This document shows positions 1 through 9,172 of a DNA stretch of 64,000 nt, piece by piece (position 1 is the stretch's first letter; the number at the start of each line of letters is the position of its first letter). Under the pieces are notes generated by a model. It saw only the letters and a program-made list of their open reading frames with translations. It did no database searches and had not been told where the DNA came from. Made by a program: the position numbers and the translations under genes. The stretch comes from Methylotenera_A sp046594915 (lineage in GTDB: Bacteria > Pseudomonadota > Gammaproteobacteria > Burkholderiales > Methylophilaceae). The DNA is taken from assembly GCA_046594915.1 (NCBI GenBank), contig JBKJRC010000014.1:124001-188000 (forward strand), in the 5' to 3' direction.

Positions 1-232
1 TAATTGCCACCGAGTCACTCATAAAACTACCATCTTCTAGCTGCATAGTTGGCGTTTCACCCCACGGATTCATTTTGAGATGCGGCCATTTACGCTGATC
101 ACCACCGGGCGCCATATCGTAAATCACTTCATTAATATGCTGATTAATGCCTTTTTCATACTGAAATAAACGTAAACGTTGCGGGTTAGGAAAAGCCGAT
201 GGTGAGGTAAAAACGGTTAGTTTTGCAGTCAT
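1..232 (-). CDS. Glutathione S-transferase, N-terminal part (partial)
   Basis: The reverse strand encodes about 77 residues from an ATG at 232 and runs off the left edge. The fragment reads MTAKLTVFTSPSAFPNPQRL, followed by a NPWGETPTMQLEDG segment and DSVAI. This is the thioredoxin-fold N-terminal domain of glutathione S-transferases, where the E/D-S pair after the cis-Pro (ETPTMQLEDG...SDS) contacts glutathione. Known members conjugate glutathione to electrophiles in the cytosol. The gene precedes glyoxalase I on the same strand but is transcribed after it, 15 bp downstream, so the two probably form a glutathione-dependent detoxification unit. Only the N-terminus is visible, so the GST class cannot be assigned. 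Confidence 0.8.
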   Translation of the reverse strand, partial: MTAKLTVFTSPSAFPNPQRLRLFQYEKGINQHINEVIYDMAPGGDQRKWPHLKMNPWGETPTMQLEDGSFMSDSVAI

Positions 233-247
233 TATTTTCTCCTTAAT

Positions 248-655
248 TTAAAACTCACGTGGATATTCAATACTGCCCTTTTGAATAAACTCAATTTTGT
301 AACCATCCGGATCTTCAATAAACGCAATCACAATTGTGCCGTGTTTCATCGGCCCTGCTTCGCGAATCACTTTTCCGCCCGCTGCTTTAACTTGCTCGCA
401 AGCTTGGTACGCATCATCTACTTCGATCGCCATATGTCCATACGCGCTACCCATTTCATAGCTGGTTTTGCCATAGTTATAGGTTAACTCAATCGCGCTG
501 TGATCGTATTCGTTACCGTAGCCTACAAATGCCAGCGTAAATTCACCATCCGGGTAATCTTGCTGACGGATTAATTTCATGCCCAGCACTTTGGTATAAA
601 AGTGAATAGACTGGTCTAAGTTGCCAACGCGCAACATGGTATGCAAGATTCTCAT
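248..655 (-). CDS. gloA: Lactoylglutathione lyase (glyoxalase I)
   Basis: This 135-residue VOC-fold enzyme has the same length as Escherichia coli GloA. All four metal ligands of the Ni-type enzyme fall at the expected positions: His5, Glu56, His74 and Glu122. Glyoxalase I isomerises the hemithioacetal of methylglyoxal and glutathione to S-lactoylglutathione in the cytosol. The start is the ATG at 655, giving MRILHTMLRVGNL, the usual N-terminus of the family. It lies just upstream of a partial glutathione S-transferase on the same strand, which supports a shared glutathione-linked detoxification role. Nothing unusual is visible. Confidence 0.95.
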   Translation of the reverse strand: MRILHTMLRVGNLDQSIHFYTKVLGMKLIRQQDYPDGEFTLAFVGYGNEYDHSAIELTYNYGKTSYEMGSAYGHMAIEVDDAYQACEQVKAAGGKVIREAGPMKHGTIVIAFIEDPDGYKIEFIQKGSIEYPREF

Positions 656-707
656 GTTAATTATCCTTTATTAAATTTTTTGTGATTAAATTGCTTAAAT
701 TCATTCC

Positions 708-965
708 TCAGGCAATTTTTAGCTGCGTAATATAATAATATTTATCCAGCAATTGTTGTGGCGTTTCTATCACATCTGGATTCAGCGGGATGCAATCGAC
801 CGGACACACCGCCACACACTGCGGCTGGTCAAAATGACCGACACACTCCGTGCATAAATTCGGGTTAATTTCGTAAATTTCCTGACCCTGATAAATCGCT
901 TCATTCGGGCATTCTGGCTCGCACACATCGCAATTGATGCATTCATCTGTGATAAAAAGCGCCAT
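708..965 (-). CDS. 2x[4Fe-4S] ferredoxin, YfhL type
   Basis: An 85-residue ferredoxin. It has two cysteine clusters: CINCDVCEPECP near the N-terminus, and CTECVGHFDQPQCVAVCP in the second half with an insertion between the second and third cysteines. That spacing is characteristic of the YfhL/Alvin-type 2[4Fe-4S] ferredoxins, low-potential cytosolic electron carriers. It is transcribed away from coaD, which ends 30 bp upstream on the same strand; coaD-ferredoxin adjacency is common in betaproteobacteria. The physiological partner cannot be read from the sequence. Confidence 0.92.
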   Translation of the reverse strand: MALFITDECINCDVCEPECPNEAIYQGQEIYEINPNLCTECVGHFDQPQCVAVCPVDCIPLNPDVIETPQQLLDKYYYITQLKIA

Positions 966-995
966 CGATTTATGCTTGTTTTAACTTTTGCATTT

Positions 996-1493
996 TTAAT
1001 TTTCTGTACTTTTAAGTTTTTGCACAATCGCATCTTCCACGGTAGAAGATACAAATTGATGCACATTGCCGCCCAATTTTGCCACTTCACGCACCAAACT
1101 AGATGACACAAACATATATTGCTCAGCTGGCGTTAAAAACAGGGTTTCCAGTTTGGGATAAAGCTTACGGTTCATGCCTGCCAATTGAAATTCATATTCA
1201 AAATCGCTGGCGGCGCGTAAGCCGCGAATCACCATCTGCGCACCTTGATCTTGCACAAATTGCATCAACAAGCCGTTGAATCCCATTACTTTGATATTGC
1301 CCGCTTTTTTAAACCCGCTTTGCGCCAAAGCCACGCGTTCTTCTAGGGTAAATAATGTGCCTTTACTGGTGCTGCCTGCAACGGCCACAATCAATTCATC
1401 AAACAAATTAGCGGCTCTATGCACGATATCTTCGTGTCCCAACGTAATCGGGTCAAATGTGCCAGGATAAACGGCAATGCGATTTTTGCTCAC
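996..1493 (-). CDS. coaD: Phosphopantetheine adenylyltransferase
   Basis: A 165-residue nucleotidyltransferase of the HxGH superfamily. The N-terminal motif GTFDPITLGHEDI carries the T/HxGH nucleotide-binding signature, and SSSLVREVA is the conserved C-terminal ISSS/R motif of CoaD. The enzyme transfers AMP from ATP to 4'-phosphopantetheine, the penultimate step of coenzyme A synthesis. Length and both motifs match the bacterial CoaD family. It lies between rsmD upstream (after a 130-bp gap) and the ferredoxin gene downstream. rsmD-coaD-ferredoxin is a conserved neighbourhood in proteobacteria. Confidence 0.97.
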   Translation of the reverse strand: MSKNRIAVYPGTFDPITLGHEDIVHRAANLFDELIVAVAGSTSKGTLFTLEERVALAQSGFKKAGNIKVMGFNGLLMQFVQDQGAQMVIRGLRAASDFEYEFQLAGMNRKLYPKLETLFLTPAEQYMFVSSSLVREVAKLGGNVHQFVSSTVEDAIVQKLKSTEN

Positions 1494-1623
1494 TAAAAAC
1501 TCCTATTTTAGGCGAATTGCTGTGTTAAGCGGTGCTCTAAATCCTCATGTATTACTCATACATTCCGGTTTTTCTGCTCCGTGCGCCTTGCACTTCATCC
1601 TAAACTAGAAGTTTTCAAAACGC

Positions 1624-2223
1624 TTACGCCAATTTTAACAAATGATAATAAACGTTGCCTGCTTTATTTTGTTTAACAAGTTGCCAGCCACTCAACAATT
1701 CACTTGAATCTAGCGCAAATTCAGCTTCAACATAAACCAATCCATTTTGGCTAAGATGCTGATTTAATGCAGGTAATATTTTCTGAAGCCAATTTTTATG
1801 ATAAGGCGGGTCGCAAAAAATCACATCAAATTGCTGGGTGTTTTGGCTTAAAAAGATTAAAACATCCTGGCGCAAAATTTGACAATTGTTAGCCGTTAAC
1901 AATTGTTGATTTTGAACCAGTGATTGATACGCTAAAGCAGCATTTTCAACCATCAGCACATTTGCCGCATTGCGCGATAAAGCCTCAAACCCAAACGCGC
2001 CAGTACCTGCAAATAAATCGAGGCAACTTTTACCGGTTAGATCTTGCCCCAGCCAATTAAACACGGTTTGCCGCACCCGTTCTGGTGTCGGCCGCAAGCC
2101 TTCAACATCAGGAAACTTTAGTAGCCGACTACGCCATACACCAGCGTTGATGCGCACTTGGTTGGTTTTTGAGGATTTAAAAGCAGGTAATTTGGGCAAA
2201 ATAAGACGTTGTTTGCAGTGCAA
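1624..2223 (-). CDS. rsmD: 16S rRNA (guanine-966-N2)-methyltransferase
   Basis: A 199-residue Rossmann-fold SAM-dependent methyltransferase. The N-terminal block RINAGVWRSRLL followed by GLRPTPERVRQTVFNWL is the RsmD family signature. CLDLFAGTGAFGFEALSR is the SAM-binding motif I, and FCDPPYHK is the catalytic DPPY motif IV. RsmD methylates G966 of 16S rRNA in the 30S subunit. The chosen ATG at 2223 gives a 27-residue lead before RINAG; a shorter start is possible. It follows the two M16 peptidases on the same strand with a 32-bp gap and could be cotranscribed with them, as is common in proteobacteria. Confidence 0.94.
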   Translation of the reverse strand: MHCKQRLILPKLPAFKSSKTNQVRINAGVWRSRLLKFPDVEGLRPTPERVRQTVFNWLGQDLTGKSCLDLFAGTGAFGFEALSRNAANVLMVENAALAYQSLVQNQQLLTANNCQILRQDVLIFLSQNTQQFDVIFCDPPYHKNWLQKILPALNQHLSQNGLVYVEAEFALDSSELLSGWQLVKQNKAGNVYYHLLKLA

Positions 2224-2255
2224 AGTCTTATTTTAACCTTAATTTAAATATTTGA

Positions 2256-3554
2256 TTAATTCGCGCCTACTGTCACCGATACAAAATCGGCAGGTTTAAT
2301 ACGGCGGTTGAACGCCTCTTTAATTTGCGCAGCAGTAACTTTAGCGATTTGTTGATTAAAATCATCCAGATACGTTGTTGGCAGTTGGTAAAATCCAATA
2401 ACACTCAGATAATCTAAAATTTTACTATTGCTGTCAATTCGCATCGGAAAGCCACCAGTGATATTATCTTTTGCGGCTTTGAGTTCTTTTTCCGTCACGC
2501 CATTTTGCATAAATTTGGCCAAGGTCTCATTCACTACTTTTAATGCATCATTGGCTTGTTCTTTTTTGGTTTGCAAGCCAATTTGAAAAGGGCCTAATTC
2601 GCCCATCGGCATAAAATAACTGTAAACGCTGTACACCAAACCGCGTTTTTCACGTACTTCTTCGGTCAAGCGCGATACAAATCCGCCGCCACCCAAAATA
2701 TAATTGCCCACATACAATGGAAAATAATCCGCATCGCCGCGCTTAATACCCGGATAACCCAATAAAATATGCGCCTGGCTGGCGGGATGCGCAATGTTTT
2801 GTGTGTTCGGCGCTTGCGGCAATGTCACTTGGGCGATTTTTACTATCGCGTCACCTTGCGGCAAGCCTTTAGATACATTCTCTGCAATTTCGCGCGCTTG
2901 ATGTTCCGTCATGTCACCTATCAGCGCGATTACCGCACTTTTAGCCGTGTAATATTGCTGATAAAAAGTGGTTAAGTCTTCGCGTTTTATGGCGGCAATC
3001 GTGTCAATTTCGCCGCTTTCATCCAAACTGTAAGGATGCGCGCCATACAAAGCCCGCATAAACGCTTTGTTTGAAATGCTTTCTGGCTGCGTTGCTGCTT
3101 CTTGCAGCCCTGCAATAATACGGGTTTTTTCGCGCTCTAAAATAGCTTGCGGAAAATCGGGTTTATGCAGAACTTTGTTAAAAACAGTCAGCGCTTTGGC
3201 TTGTTCGCTGGTTAATGTACGCAGTTTGAATGCCGACCTGTCTAAATCCAGCTCGCCGCCTAATATCGCGCCAATATCGGCAAACTGGTTAGTAATCGCT
3301 TCTTCATTCATGCCATCAGCGCCCAATGTCATCAAGTATTTTGTCACGCCAGCCACACCAGAAGTCTGTTTGGTATCGCGCGAACTACCCGCCGGAAAAT
3401 TAACGCTCAAATCTACAATCGGTAAATCATGGTTTTCGACAAAATAAACCTGGCTGCCAGAACTGGTTTGCCAGTGATTGATTTTTACGGCTGCATTTGC
3501 ACTTAAAGTAACGAAACAAGTGACTAAAACGATTAAAAATTGGATTATTTTCAT
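2256..3554 (-). CDS. M16 family peptidase-like protein lacking the HxxEH zinc motif
   Basis: A 432-residue M16 protein with a signal peptide (MKIIQFLIVLVTCFVTLSANA). Both M16 halves are visible, including the C-terminal LTEEVREKRGLVYSVYSYF motif. The position where the catalytic HxxEH should be reads GVAGVTKYLMTLG, so the zinc-binding site is missing. In paired periplasmic M16 systems the non-catalytic member complements the zinc-bearing partner. The intact partner is encoded 151 bp upstream on the same strand, which supports a heterodimeric periplasmic protease. Substrates are unknown. Confidence 0.9.
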   Translation of the reverse strand: MKIIQFLIVLVTCFVTLSANAAVKINHWQTSSGSQVYFVENHDLPIVDLSVNFPAGSSRDTKQTSGVAGVTKYLMTLGADGMNEEAITNQFADIGAILGGELDLDRSAFKLRTLTSEQAKALTVFNKVLHKPDFPQAILEREKTRIIAGLQEAATQPESISNKAFMRALYGAHPYSLDESGEIDTIAAIKREDLTTFYQQYYTAKSAVIALIGDMTEHQAREIAENVSKGLPQGDAIVKIAQVTLPQAPNTQNIAHPASQAHILLGYPGIKRGDADYFPLYVGNYILGGGGFVSRLTEEVREKRGLVYSVYSYFMPMGELGPFQIGLQTKKEQANDALKVVNETLAKFMQNGVTEKELKAAKDNITGGFPMRIDSNSKILDYLSVIGFYQLPTTYLDDFNQQIAKVTAAQIKEAFNRRIKPADFVSVTVGAN

Positions 3555-3705
3555 TGTAAAACCTTAAATTGAATTCTTAATTTTCAAAAATCTATTTATA
3601 AAAATGCAAAGCTTTAAGTCAGACTAGGCGCGCAATGGCGATGTGTACATTGAGTAAACGAGCTGTTGCGCAACAACGTATGACGACAAGATTTGCATTT
3701 TTAAC

Positions 3706-5094
3706 TTAGTGTACGTGGGGTTTGCCGACTGGCTTCGCGTTTGGGTCAATTGGTTGCGGGTCCAAAGTGGCAATTGTCATATTATCTTTAGTTAAATATT
3801 TCTTAGCCACCATTTGCACTTGCTCAGAAGTGATCGCTCTGAGTTGTTCTGGATACTCTTTTAGCAAACGCCAGCTATAACCCATGGTTTCCAGCTGACC
3901 AATCTGCATGCCTTGATAAAACATCGAATCGCGCTGATAGACGTCTGCCGCAATAACAGCGGCTTTTACGCGGTCTAATTCTGTTTGCGTGACGCCCCCT
4001 GTTTTAATTAACTCAATTTGTGCGATTAACGCTGTTTCCAACTCAGCCACAGTTTTGCCTTCCGCAGGCGTACCCACCAACTCAAACAAGGCGTGACGTC
4101 CGCGCGAAGTACTATCGTAACCAGCGCCAACATCCAGCGCCACAGAGGTTTCACGCACCAATTTTTGATTCAGCCTTGCAGAATCATTGCCGCTTAATAC
4201 GCCAGCCAACACATCCAGCGCGTACGGTTCCCAAGTTTGTTCTGGCGTGATTGGTATATCTTGCAAAGTTGGTGCATGAAAACCCATGATTAAGTACGGT
4301 AATTTGCCTGGTGCCTTCACTACAGCACGCCGTTCGCCGATTTGCGCTGGCTCGATTTGCGGCTTTCTGGCAGGCAAAACTTTGGGTTTAATCGCCCCAA
4401 AATATTGCTTGGCCAATTTCAAAACTTCTTGTGTTTTAACATCACCGACAACGACTAACGTTGCATTATTGGGCGCATACCAATTTTTGTACCACTCACG
4501 CGCATCCGCCGCGGTCATATTTTCTAAATCATTCATCCAACCTACAACTGGCTTGCCATAAGGATGCGCATTATAAATCGTGGCCTGAAACTGCTCATTC
4601 ACTTTTGATTGCGGCTTATCTTCGGTGCGCCAGCGGCGCTCTTCCATCACCACTTTAATCTCTTTAGCAAACTCTGCATCGGTAATCACTAAATTTTGCA
4701 TGCGGTCGGCTTCCAGCTTCATGGATAACGGTAAATGCGATTTTTCTAATTGCTGAAAATAACAGGTGTAGTCGGTGCCAGTAAACGCATTTTCCTTGCC
4801 GCCAGCAGCGGCTATCAAACGTGAAAACTGGCCTGCCGGCACACGCTTAGTGCCTTTAAACATCATGTGTTCCAGCACATGCGCCACGCCGGTTTTGCCA
4901 TTCACCTCATCTAAACTGCCTGCGCGATACCACACTTGTGAAACCACTACTGGCGCGCGATGATCTTCTTGCACGATCAATTTCATGCCGTTACTCAATT
5001 TAAATTCTTGAATTTCAGCTTGCGCAAATAACGATGTGAATACTAACAATAGCGCGGCAATTTGAATCGGTACGATTTTGAATTTTATCAGCAC
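3706..5094 (-). CDS. M16 family zinc metallopeptidase
   Basis: A 462-residue M16 peptidase with an N-terminal signal sequence ending near AQA. It has the inverted zinc motif HVLEHMMFKGT (HxxEH), and a downstream glutamate lies in the region VMEERRWRTEDKP. The protein is predicted to be periplasmic. The C-terminal half has the substrate-clamping R/Y region (NDSARLNQKLVRE...). The next gene encodes an M16 homologue without HxxEH, so the two probably act as a catalytic/non-catalytic pair. It is divergent from ftsY, and the 154-bp gap must hold both promoters. Confidence 0.93.
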   Translation of the reverse strand: MLIKFKIVPIQIAALLLVFTSLFAQAEIQEFKLSNGMKLIVQEDHRAPVVVSQVWYRAGSLDEVNGKTGVAHVLEHMMFKGTKRVPAGQFSRLIAAAGGKENAFTGTDYTCYFQQLEKSHLPLSMKLEADRMQNLVITDAEFAKEIKVVMEERRWRTEDKPQSKVNEQFQATIYNAHPYGKPVVGWMNDLENMTAADAREWYKNWYAPNNATLVVVGDVKTQEVLKLAKQYFGAIKPKVLPARKPQIEPAQIGERRAVVKAPGKLPYLIMGFHAPTLQDIPITPEQTWEPYALDVLAGVLSGNDSARLNQKLVRETSVALDVGAGYDSTSRGRHALFELVGTPAEGKTVAELETALIAQIELIKTGGVTQTELDRVKAAVIAADVYQRDSMFYQGMQIGQLETMGYSWRLLKEYPEQLRAITSEQVQMVAKKYLTKDNMTIATLDPQPIDPNAKPVGKPHVH

Positions 5095-5248
5095 GAAAAA
5101 TCTTTCTAAAGCAGGGATTAAAAAATAGGCAAATTAAATTAAGCAAATTAAAGACACGGTATAAATTAGTTTAGTTCCTGCGCAGACTTAATAGCACGCA
5201 TGCAATTTTACGACTAAAATAGGCGTTAATCGTTTTTTAAAGCCTGTT

Positions 5249-6289
5249 ATGTTTAATATTTTTAAGAAAAAACCAGAACCGCCCGAAACTCCAATTGAAC
5301 CAGTTGACCAGCCTGAAATAGTTTCAGCCAATGCAGATGTCACTGCAACCCCACCCATTGCAACAGAATTAAGTTTTGCACAGCGCCTTAAACAAGGCTT
5401 GGCCAAAACCCGCCAGCAATTATCTGGGCAGTTGAATAGTTTATTTGGCGGCGGCAAAATTGATGCAGAAACTTATGAAGAACTCGAAACCATTCTGCTG
5501 ACGGCGGATATTGGCGTGGCGGCAACCGCACAATTATTGGACAACTTAAAAAAGCGCGTAAAACGCGAAAATTTAGAAGAAACAACCGCGCTTAAACAAG
5601 CCTTAAAAACCGAATTATTAGCCGTTTTAGCGCCTTTAGAAAAACCATTACAAACCAATAATCATCAACCTTTTGTGATTATGTTAGCAGGTGTCAATGG
5701 TGCGGGAAAAACCACGACCATTGGCAAATTGGCTAAACTATTTCAAGGCCAAGGCAAAAGCGTTTTAATTGCGGCAGGCGATACGTTTAGAGCCGCCGCC
5801 AGAGAACAATTGCAAGTGTGGGGCGAGCGCAATAATGTGCAAGTGATTGCGTCTGAAGGCGGCGATGCAGCCGCGGTGATTTTTGATGCGGTGAATTCTG
5901 CCGTGGCAAAAAAAATCGATATTGTGATTGCTGACACCGCTGGCCGATTGCCAACACAAATGCATTTAATGGATGAAATCAAAAAAGTACAGCGCGTCAT
6001 TGGCAAAGCCCTACCCAACGCGCCGCACGAAATTTTGTTGGTGATTGATGCCAACACTGGCCAAAACGCCGTGAGTCAAGTGAAAGCATTTGATGATGCG
6101 CTTGGTGTAACCGGCTTAGTATTAAGTAAGCTTGATGGCACCGCCAAAGGCGGCGTGATTGCGGCGATTGCACAATTAACCACTGAACGGCAACGACCAA
6201 TTCCAATTCGCTATATTGGCATTGGCGAGGCGATTGACGATTTACGCCCGTTTAATGCACAAGCGTTTGTGGATGCGCTTTTTGATTAG
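5249..6289 (+). CDS. ftsY: Signal recognition particle receptor FtsY
   Basis: A 346-residue SRP GTPase. After an acidic, Pro-rich N-terminal linker (about residues 8-40) come the N domain and the G domain, with G1 GVNGAGKTTTIGKLA near residue 150, DTAGRL (G3) and LSKLDGTAKGG (G4 and closing loop). FtsY docks ribosome-SRP-nascent chain complexes at the inner membrane and delivers them to SecYEG. It is followed by ftsE and ftsX, the classical ftsY-ftsE-ftsX order. The acidic A domain is short compared with that of E. coli FtsY. Confidence 0.97.
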   Translation: MFNIFKKKPEPPETPIEPVDQPEIVSANADVTATPPIATELSFAQRLKQGLAKTRQQLSGQLNSLFGGGKIDAETYEELETILLTADIGVAATAQLLDNLKKRVKRENLEETTALKQALKTELLAVLAPLEKPLQTNNHQPFVIMLAGVNGAGKTTTIGKLAKLFQGQGKSVLIAAGDTFRAAAREQLQVWGERNNVQVIASEGGDAAAVIFDAVNSAVAKKIDIVIADTAGRLPTQMHLMDEIKKVQRVIGKALPNAPHEILLVIDANTGQNAVSQVKAFDDALGVTGLVLSKLDGTAKGGVIAAIAQLTTERQRPIPIRYIGIGEAIDDLRPFNAQAFVDALFD

Positions 6290-6452
6290 TATTTGAATAG
6301 TTAGTCACACAAACTTTGAAGATTAATTACACAAACTTAACCACTTTTTTAAGGCTAATTTTTTAACGCTATGATTTCAAAACATGGATTTCAAACCCAT
6401 CACGCTATAATAAAAACGTTTAACCCAAACCAATGCTTAGCCTAAATTATTT

Positions 6453-7154
6453 ATGATTGTTTTTGACAACGTCACCAAACGCTATCCCGCCAGCGGCGAC
6501 GCGATTATCCAAGCGAGTTTTACGATTGAGCCAGGCGAACTGGTGTACGTTACTGGCCATTCTGGTGCTGGCAAAAGCACGTTGCTTAAGCTAATGGCGG
6601 CGATTGAACGCCCAACCAACGGCACTGTGTTGATTCACAATCAAAATGTCAGCAAATTAAAAGCAGCAACATTGCCCTATATTCGGCGCAAATTTGGGCT
6701 GATATTTCAAGATCACAAATTGCTGTATGACCGCAATTGCTTTCAAAATGTGGCGCTGCCATTGGCGATTAACGGCATTACCGGGCAAGAAGCCGCTAGA
6801 CGCATTCGCGCAGCGCTGGATAAAGTTGGGCTTTTAAACCGCGAAAAATCCATGCCGATTACGTTATCTGGCGGCGAACAGCAGCGTTTGGCCATTGCGC
6901 GCGCAGTGGTGAGCAAACCGTCAATTTTGATTGCAGATGAGCCTACTGGTAATTTGGATAAAAATTACGCCTCAGATATTCTGACGCTTTTTAAAGCATT
7001 TCAGCAAGTTGGCGTAACGGTTGTTATCGCCACGCACGATGCGCTCGGCCAGCACAGTTCTGACAATAAACCTTATGAAAACAAGGTGTTGCATCTCAAT
7101 CAAGGCAAGTTAACTATCCCAAGCCTAGATATTCAAGCAGGTGTAACTGCATGA
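6453..7154 (+). CDS. ftsE: Cell division ABC transporter ATP-binding protein FtsE
   Basis: A 233-residue ABC ATPase. It has Walker A GHSGAGKST, the signature LSGGEQQRLAIARA, and Walker B ILIADEPTGNLD followed by the H-loop ATHD. FtsE pairs with FtsX at the divisome to control periplasmic amidase activation rather than to transport a solute. The last four bases overlap the ftsX start (ATGA), giving tight translational coupling. The start ATG at 6453 yields MIVFDNVTKRYP, typical for FtsE. The C-terminus is about 10 residues longer than in E. coli. Confidence 0.97.
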   Translation: MIVFDNVTKRYPASGDAIIQASFTIEPGELVYVTGHSGAGKSTLLKLMAAIERPTNGTVLIHNQNVSKLKAATLPYIRRKFGLIFQDHKLLYDRNCFQNVALPLAINGITGQEAARRIRAALDKVGLLNREKSMPITLSGGEQQRLAIARAVVSKPSILIADEPTGNLDKNYASDILTLFKAFQQVGVTVVIATHDALGQHSSDNKPYENKVLHLNQGKLTIPSLDIQAGVTA

Positions 7155-8050
7155 AAAGTTGGCTGATATCCCACGCGCAAGCCTTACAATTAGTGCTGTC
7201 GCGCTTTAAAGCAACTAAATTCAGCACGCTATTAATCTGCTTAAGCATTGGCGTAACATTGGCGCTGCCAACCACCGCATATATTATTTTAGATAATTTA
7301 AAAGCACTGGTTAGCGATGTTAAAAGTGAATCGCAATTAAGTATTTTCCTAGCGCCAGATATCAAGCACTCTACGGTTGCCAATATCAAACATGCACTCG
7401 AAAAAAATGCAGCGATTCAAGTGGTTAAGTTCGTTTCAAAAGAAGATGCACTTGCGCAATTAATGGCCAACGATGCTAACCCAATTACGCTGGATTCACT
7501 CACAAACAACCCGCTACCCGATGCTTTTTTTATTCAGCCAAAACAGCTAGACACGGCTTCAGTTGCATCGCTTCAATCGTATTTAAGTAAAATTGAAGGC
7601 GTTGAGCAAGTGTTAGTCGATGGCGCATGGATTAAGCGGCTTAATTATTTATTGCTGCTGGGCAGTAAAATATTAATTATTTTGGCTGGTTTATTAGGCT
7701 TTGCGCTGGTTGCAGTGATTGGCAATACCATCCGCATGCAAATTTTAACCCAACAGTCCGAAATCGAATTAAGCCAATTAATAGGCGCAACCCAAAGTTT
7801 TATCCGCAGGCCATTTTTGTATTTAGGCGCATTGTATGGGCTTGGTGGCGGTATGTTGGCGTTACTAATATCGTGGCTGATAATAGTTTTTTTTAATCAA
7901 ACCGTTCAAGAAATAGCTGCCAATTATCAGCTAGATTTTTCACTGCATTTTTTGTCTGATTTTGCGCTGGTTGCCCTGTTAATTAGCGCAACGGCGCTCG
8001 GCTGGCTGGCCGCTTATTCCACGGTAACACTGCCGCACAAAAAGTCTTGA
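7151..8050 (+). CDS. ftsX: Cell division protein FtsX
   Basis: A 299-residue permease-like protein. It has one transmembrane helix near residues 22-45, a periplasmic extracellular domain (about 50-165, with SIFLAPDI and a KFVSKEDAL segment) and three further helices near 173-195, 224-248 and 268-292. FtsX anchors FtsE and regulates septal peptidoglycan hydrolases through its periplasmic loop. It overlaps ftsE by four bases. In many proteobacteria rpoH follows directly; here two PEP-CTERM-like genes and a toxin-antitoxin pair lie in between. Confidence 0.95.
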   Translation: MKSWLISHAQALQLVLSRFKATKFSTLLICLSIGVTLALPTTAYIILDNLKALVSDVKSESQLSIFLAPDIKHSTVANIKHALEKNAAIQVVKFVSKEDALAQLMANDANPITLDSLTNNPLPDAFFIQPKQLDTASVASLQSYLSKIEGVEQVLVDGAWIKRLNYLLLLGSKILIILAGLLGFALVAVIGNTIRMQILTQQSEIELSQLIGATQSFIRRPFLYLGALYGLGGGMLALLISWLIIVFFNQTVQEIAANYQLDFSLHFLSDFALVALLISATALGWLAAYSTVTLPHKKS

Positions 8051-8217
8051 TACTTTACTTTAATTGTATGACCCATTTGGGCTATTGTTTCAATGACGCA
8101 TCTTATTTAAGATCATGATGTAGATAAAAGATTTGAAATAAATTTTGGTGTTAAAGCAAGTTAATTGTTTTAACTTTATTAATCAGTTTTATTATTTTTA
8201 ATTAACGGGGAAATAAA

Positions 8218-8889
8218 ATGAAAAAATTAGCACTCGCAGTAGCATTATTAGGAGTATTTGGGTCTGCACAAGCCGCTCACTTATCTGTTGCGAACCAATC
8301 CGCACTAATCAATCCTTTTGGAAATTATGATGGTGAACCATTAACTGTCACTGGCGCAGAAACCGCGGGTGTAACAGGTAACCTTTTTGCAAACGTTGCT
8401 GGTAGCATTACGTTTACTTATTTAGGTCAAGAAAGTGGTAATAAAAATAGATTTATATTAGAACTTGGTAATAGCACTAATCTTAAATTTGTCGATAATA
8501 ATGGTAATGCTGGCACCACTCCACTTGGAACTGGAATTACCGATGCTTCTGTAGGGCCAGGCTTGGTTGATTTTAGATTTAGAGATACCTCACAAAGCTC
8601 TAATAATATTGTACAAAACGGTTTTAATCCTAATGGTAGTAACGGCTTAAAATTTGCATTTTTAGGTAATCTCGATGGTAATAATGTATTTCAATTTGAT
8701 CACGTTAGTCAATTTGGACCATTCGACTACATCTTAGGATTTAATGACTTTGGTAATGACGATGACTACGATGACTTGGTAGTTGGCGTTAACTTCACGC
8801 CCAACGCAGTACCAGTACCTGCAGCATTGCCATTAATGGCTTCTGCTCTGGCGCTATTTGGTTTCGGCGCAAGTCGTAGACGTATTTAG
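8218..8889 (+). CDS. PEP-CTERM-like exported surface protein, copy 1
   Basis: A 223-residue exported protein. It has a signal peptide (MKKLALAVALLGVFGSAQA) and a C-terminal sorting tail made of VPVPAALP, a hydrophobic helix and the basic end GASRRRI. That is the tripartite layout of PEP-CTERM/exosortase substrates. The body is rich in Gly, Asn and Asp, with a FNDFGNDDDYDDLVVGVNF segment that could bind calcium (inference). No function is known. The gene at 9951-10619 is a close paralogue, identical at the C-terminus and in the 3' untranslated region. A Shine-Dalgarno (ACGGGG) precedes the ATG. No exosortase is present in the window. Confidence 0.85.
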   Translation: MKKLALAVALLGVFGSAQAAHLSVANQSALINPFGNYDGEPLTVTGAETAGVTGNLFANVAGSITFTYLGQESGNKNRFILELGNSTNLKFVDNNGNAGTTPLGTGITDASVGPGLVDFRFRDTSQSSNNIVQNGFNPNGSNGLKFAFLGNLDGNNVFQFDHVSQFGPFDYILGFNDFGNDDDYDDLVVGVNFTPNAVPVPAALPLMASALALFGFGASRRRI

Positions 8890-8931
8890 TATTAAACCTT
8901 AATATTCAATCAGCATATTAAGTTAGCTTAA

Positions 8932-8960
8932 AAAAAGGACGCCTTGGCGGCCTTTTTTTG
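8932..8960 (+). terminator. Intrinsic terminator after PEP-CTERM-like copy 1
   Basis: An A-run and GGACGCC pair with GGCGGCC and a T-run. The stem contains one A/C mismatch. The same hairpin without a mismatch follows the second paralogue at 10660-10687, so this copy has drifted slightly since duplication. Confidence 0.85.
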
Positions 8961-9148
8961 TTTGTAAAATTCCACAGAAAATATAGCTTTAACCAGCAAG
9001 CGAGTACGTCACAAGACACATGCGATAGACTAATTAATAGCACTTATTGATAGCATTTGAATAAGCCACTTCAGTTATTTATGGTGCTCGTAAACTTATG
9101 TGTATTTAAATGTTGAAATGAATTCCAAACACTTTGCAAATTTATCAA

Positions 9149-9169
9149 TGTATATTACGATAATATACA
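9149..9169. promoter_or_regulatory. Perfect inverted repeat, probable BrnA operator
   Basis: TGTATATTA-CGA-TAATATACA is a perfect 9-bp inverted repeat around a 3-bp centre, ending four bases before the brnT start codon. BrnA-type antitoxins are known to repress their own operon by binding palindromes at the promoter. Position and symmetry fit that role; binding is inferred. Confidence 0.7.
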
Positions 9170-9172
9170 CAC

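Noticed and set aside
782..1111. 109-residue reverse-strand frame
   Set aside because: A shadow across the ferredoxin and coaD genes with no protein-like composition.
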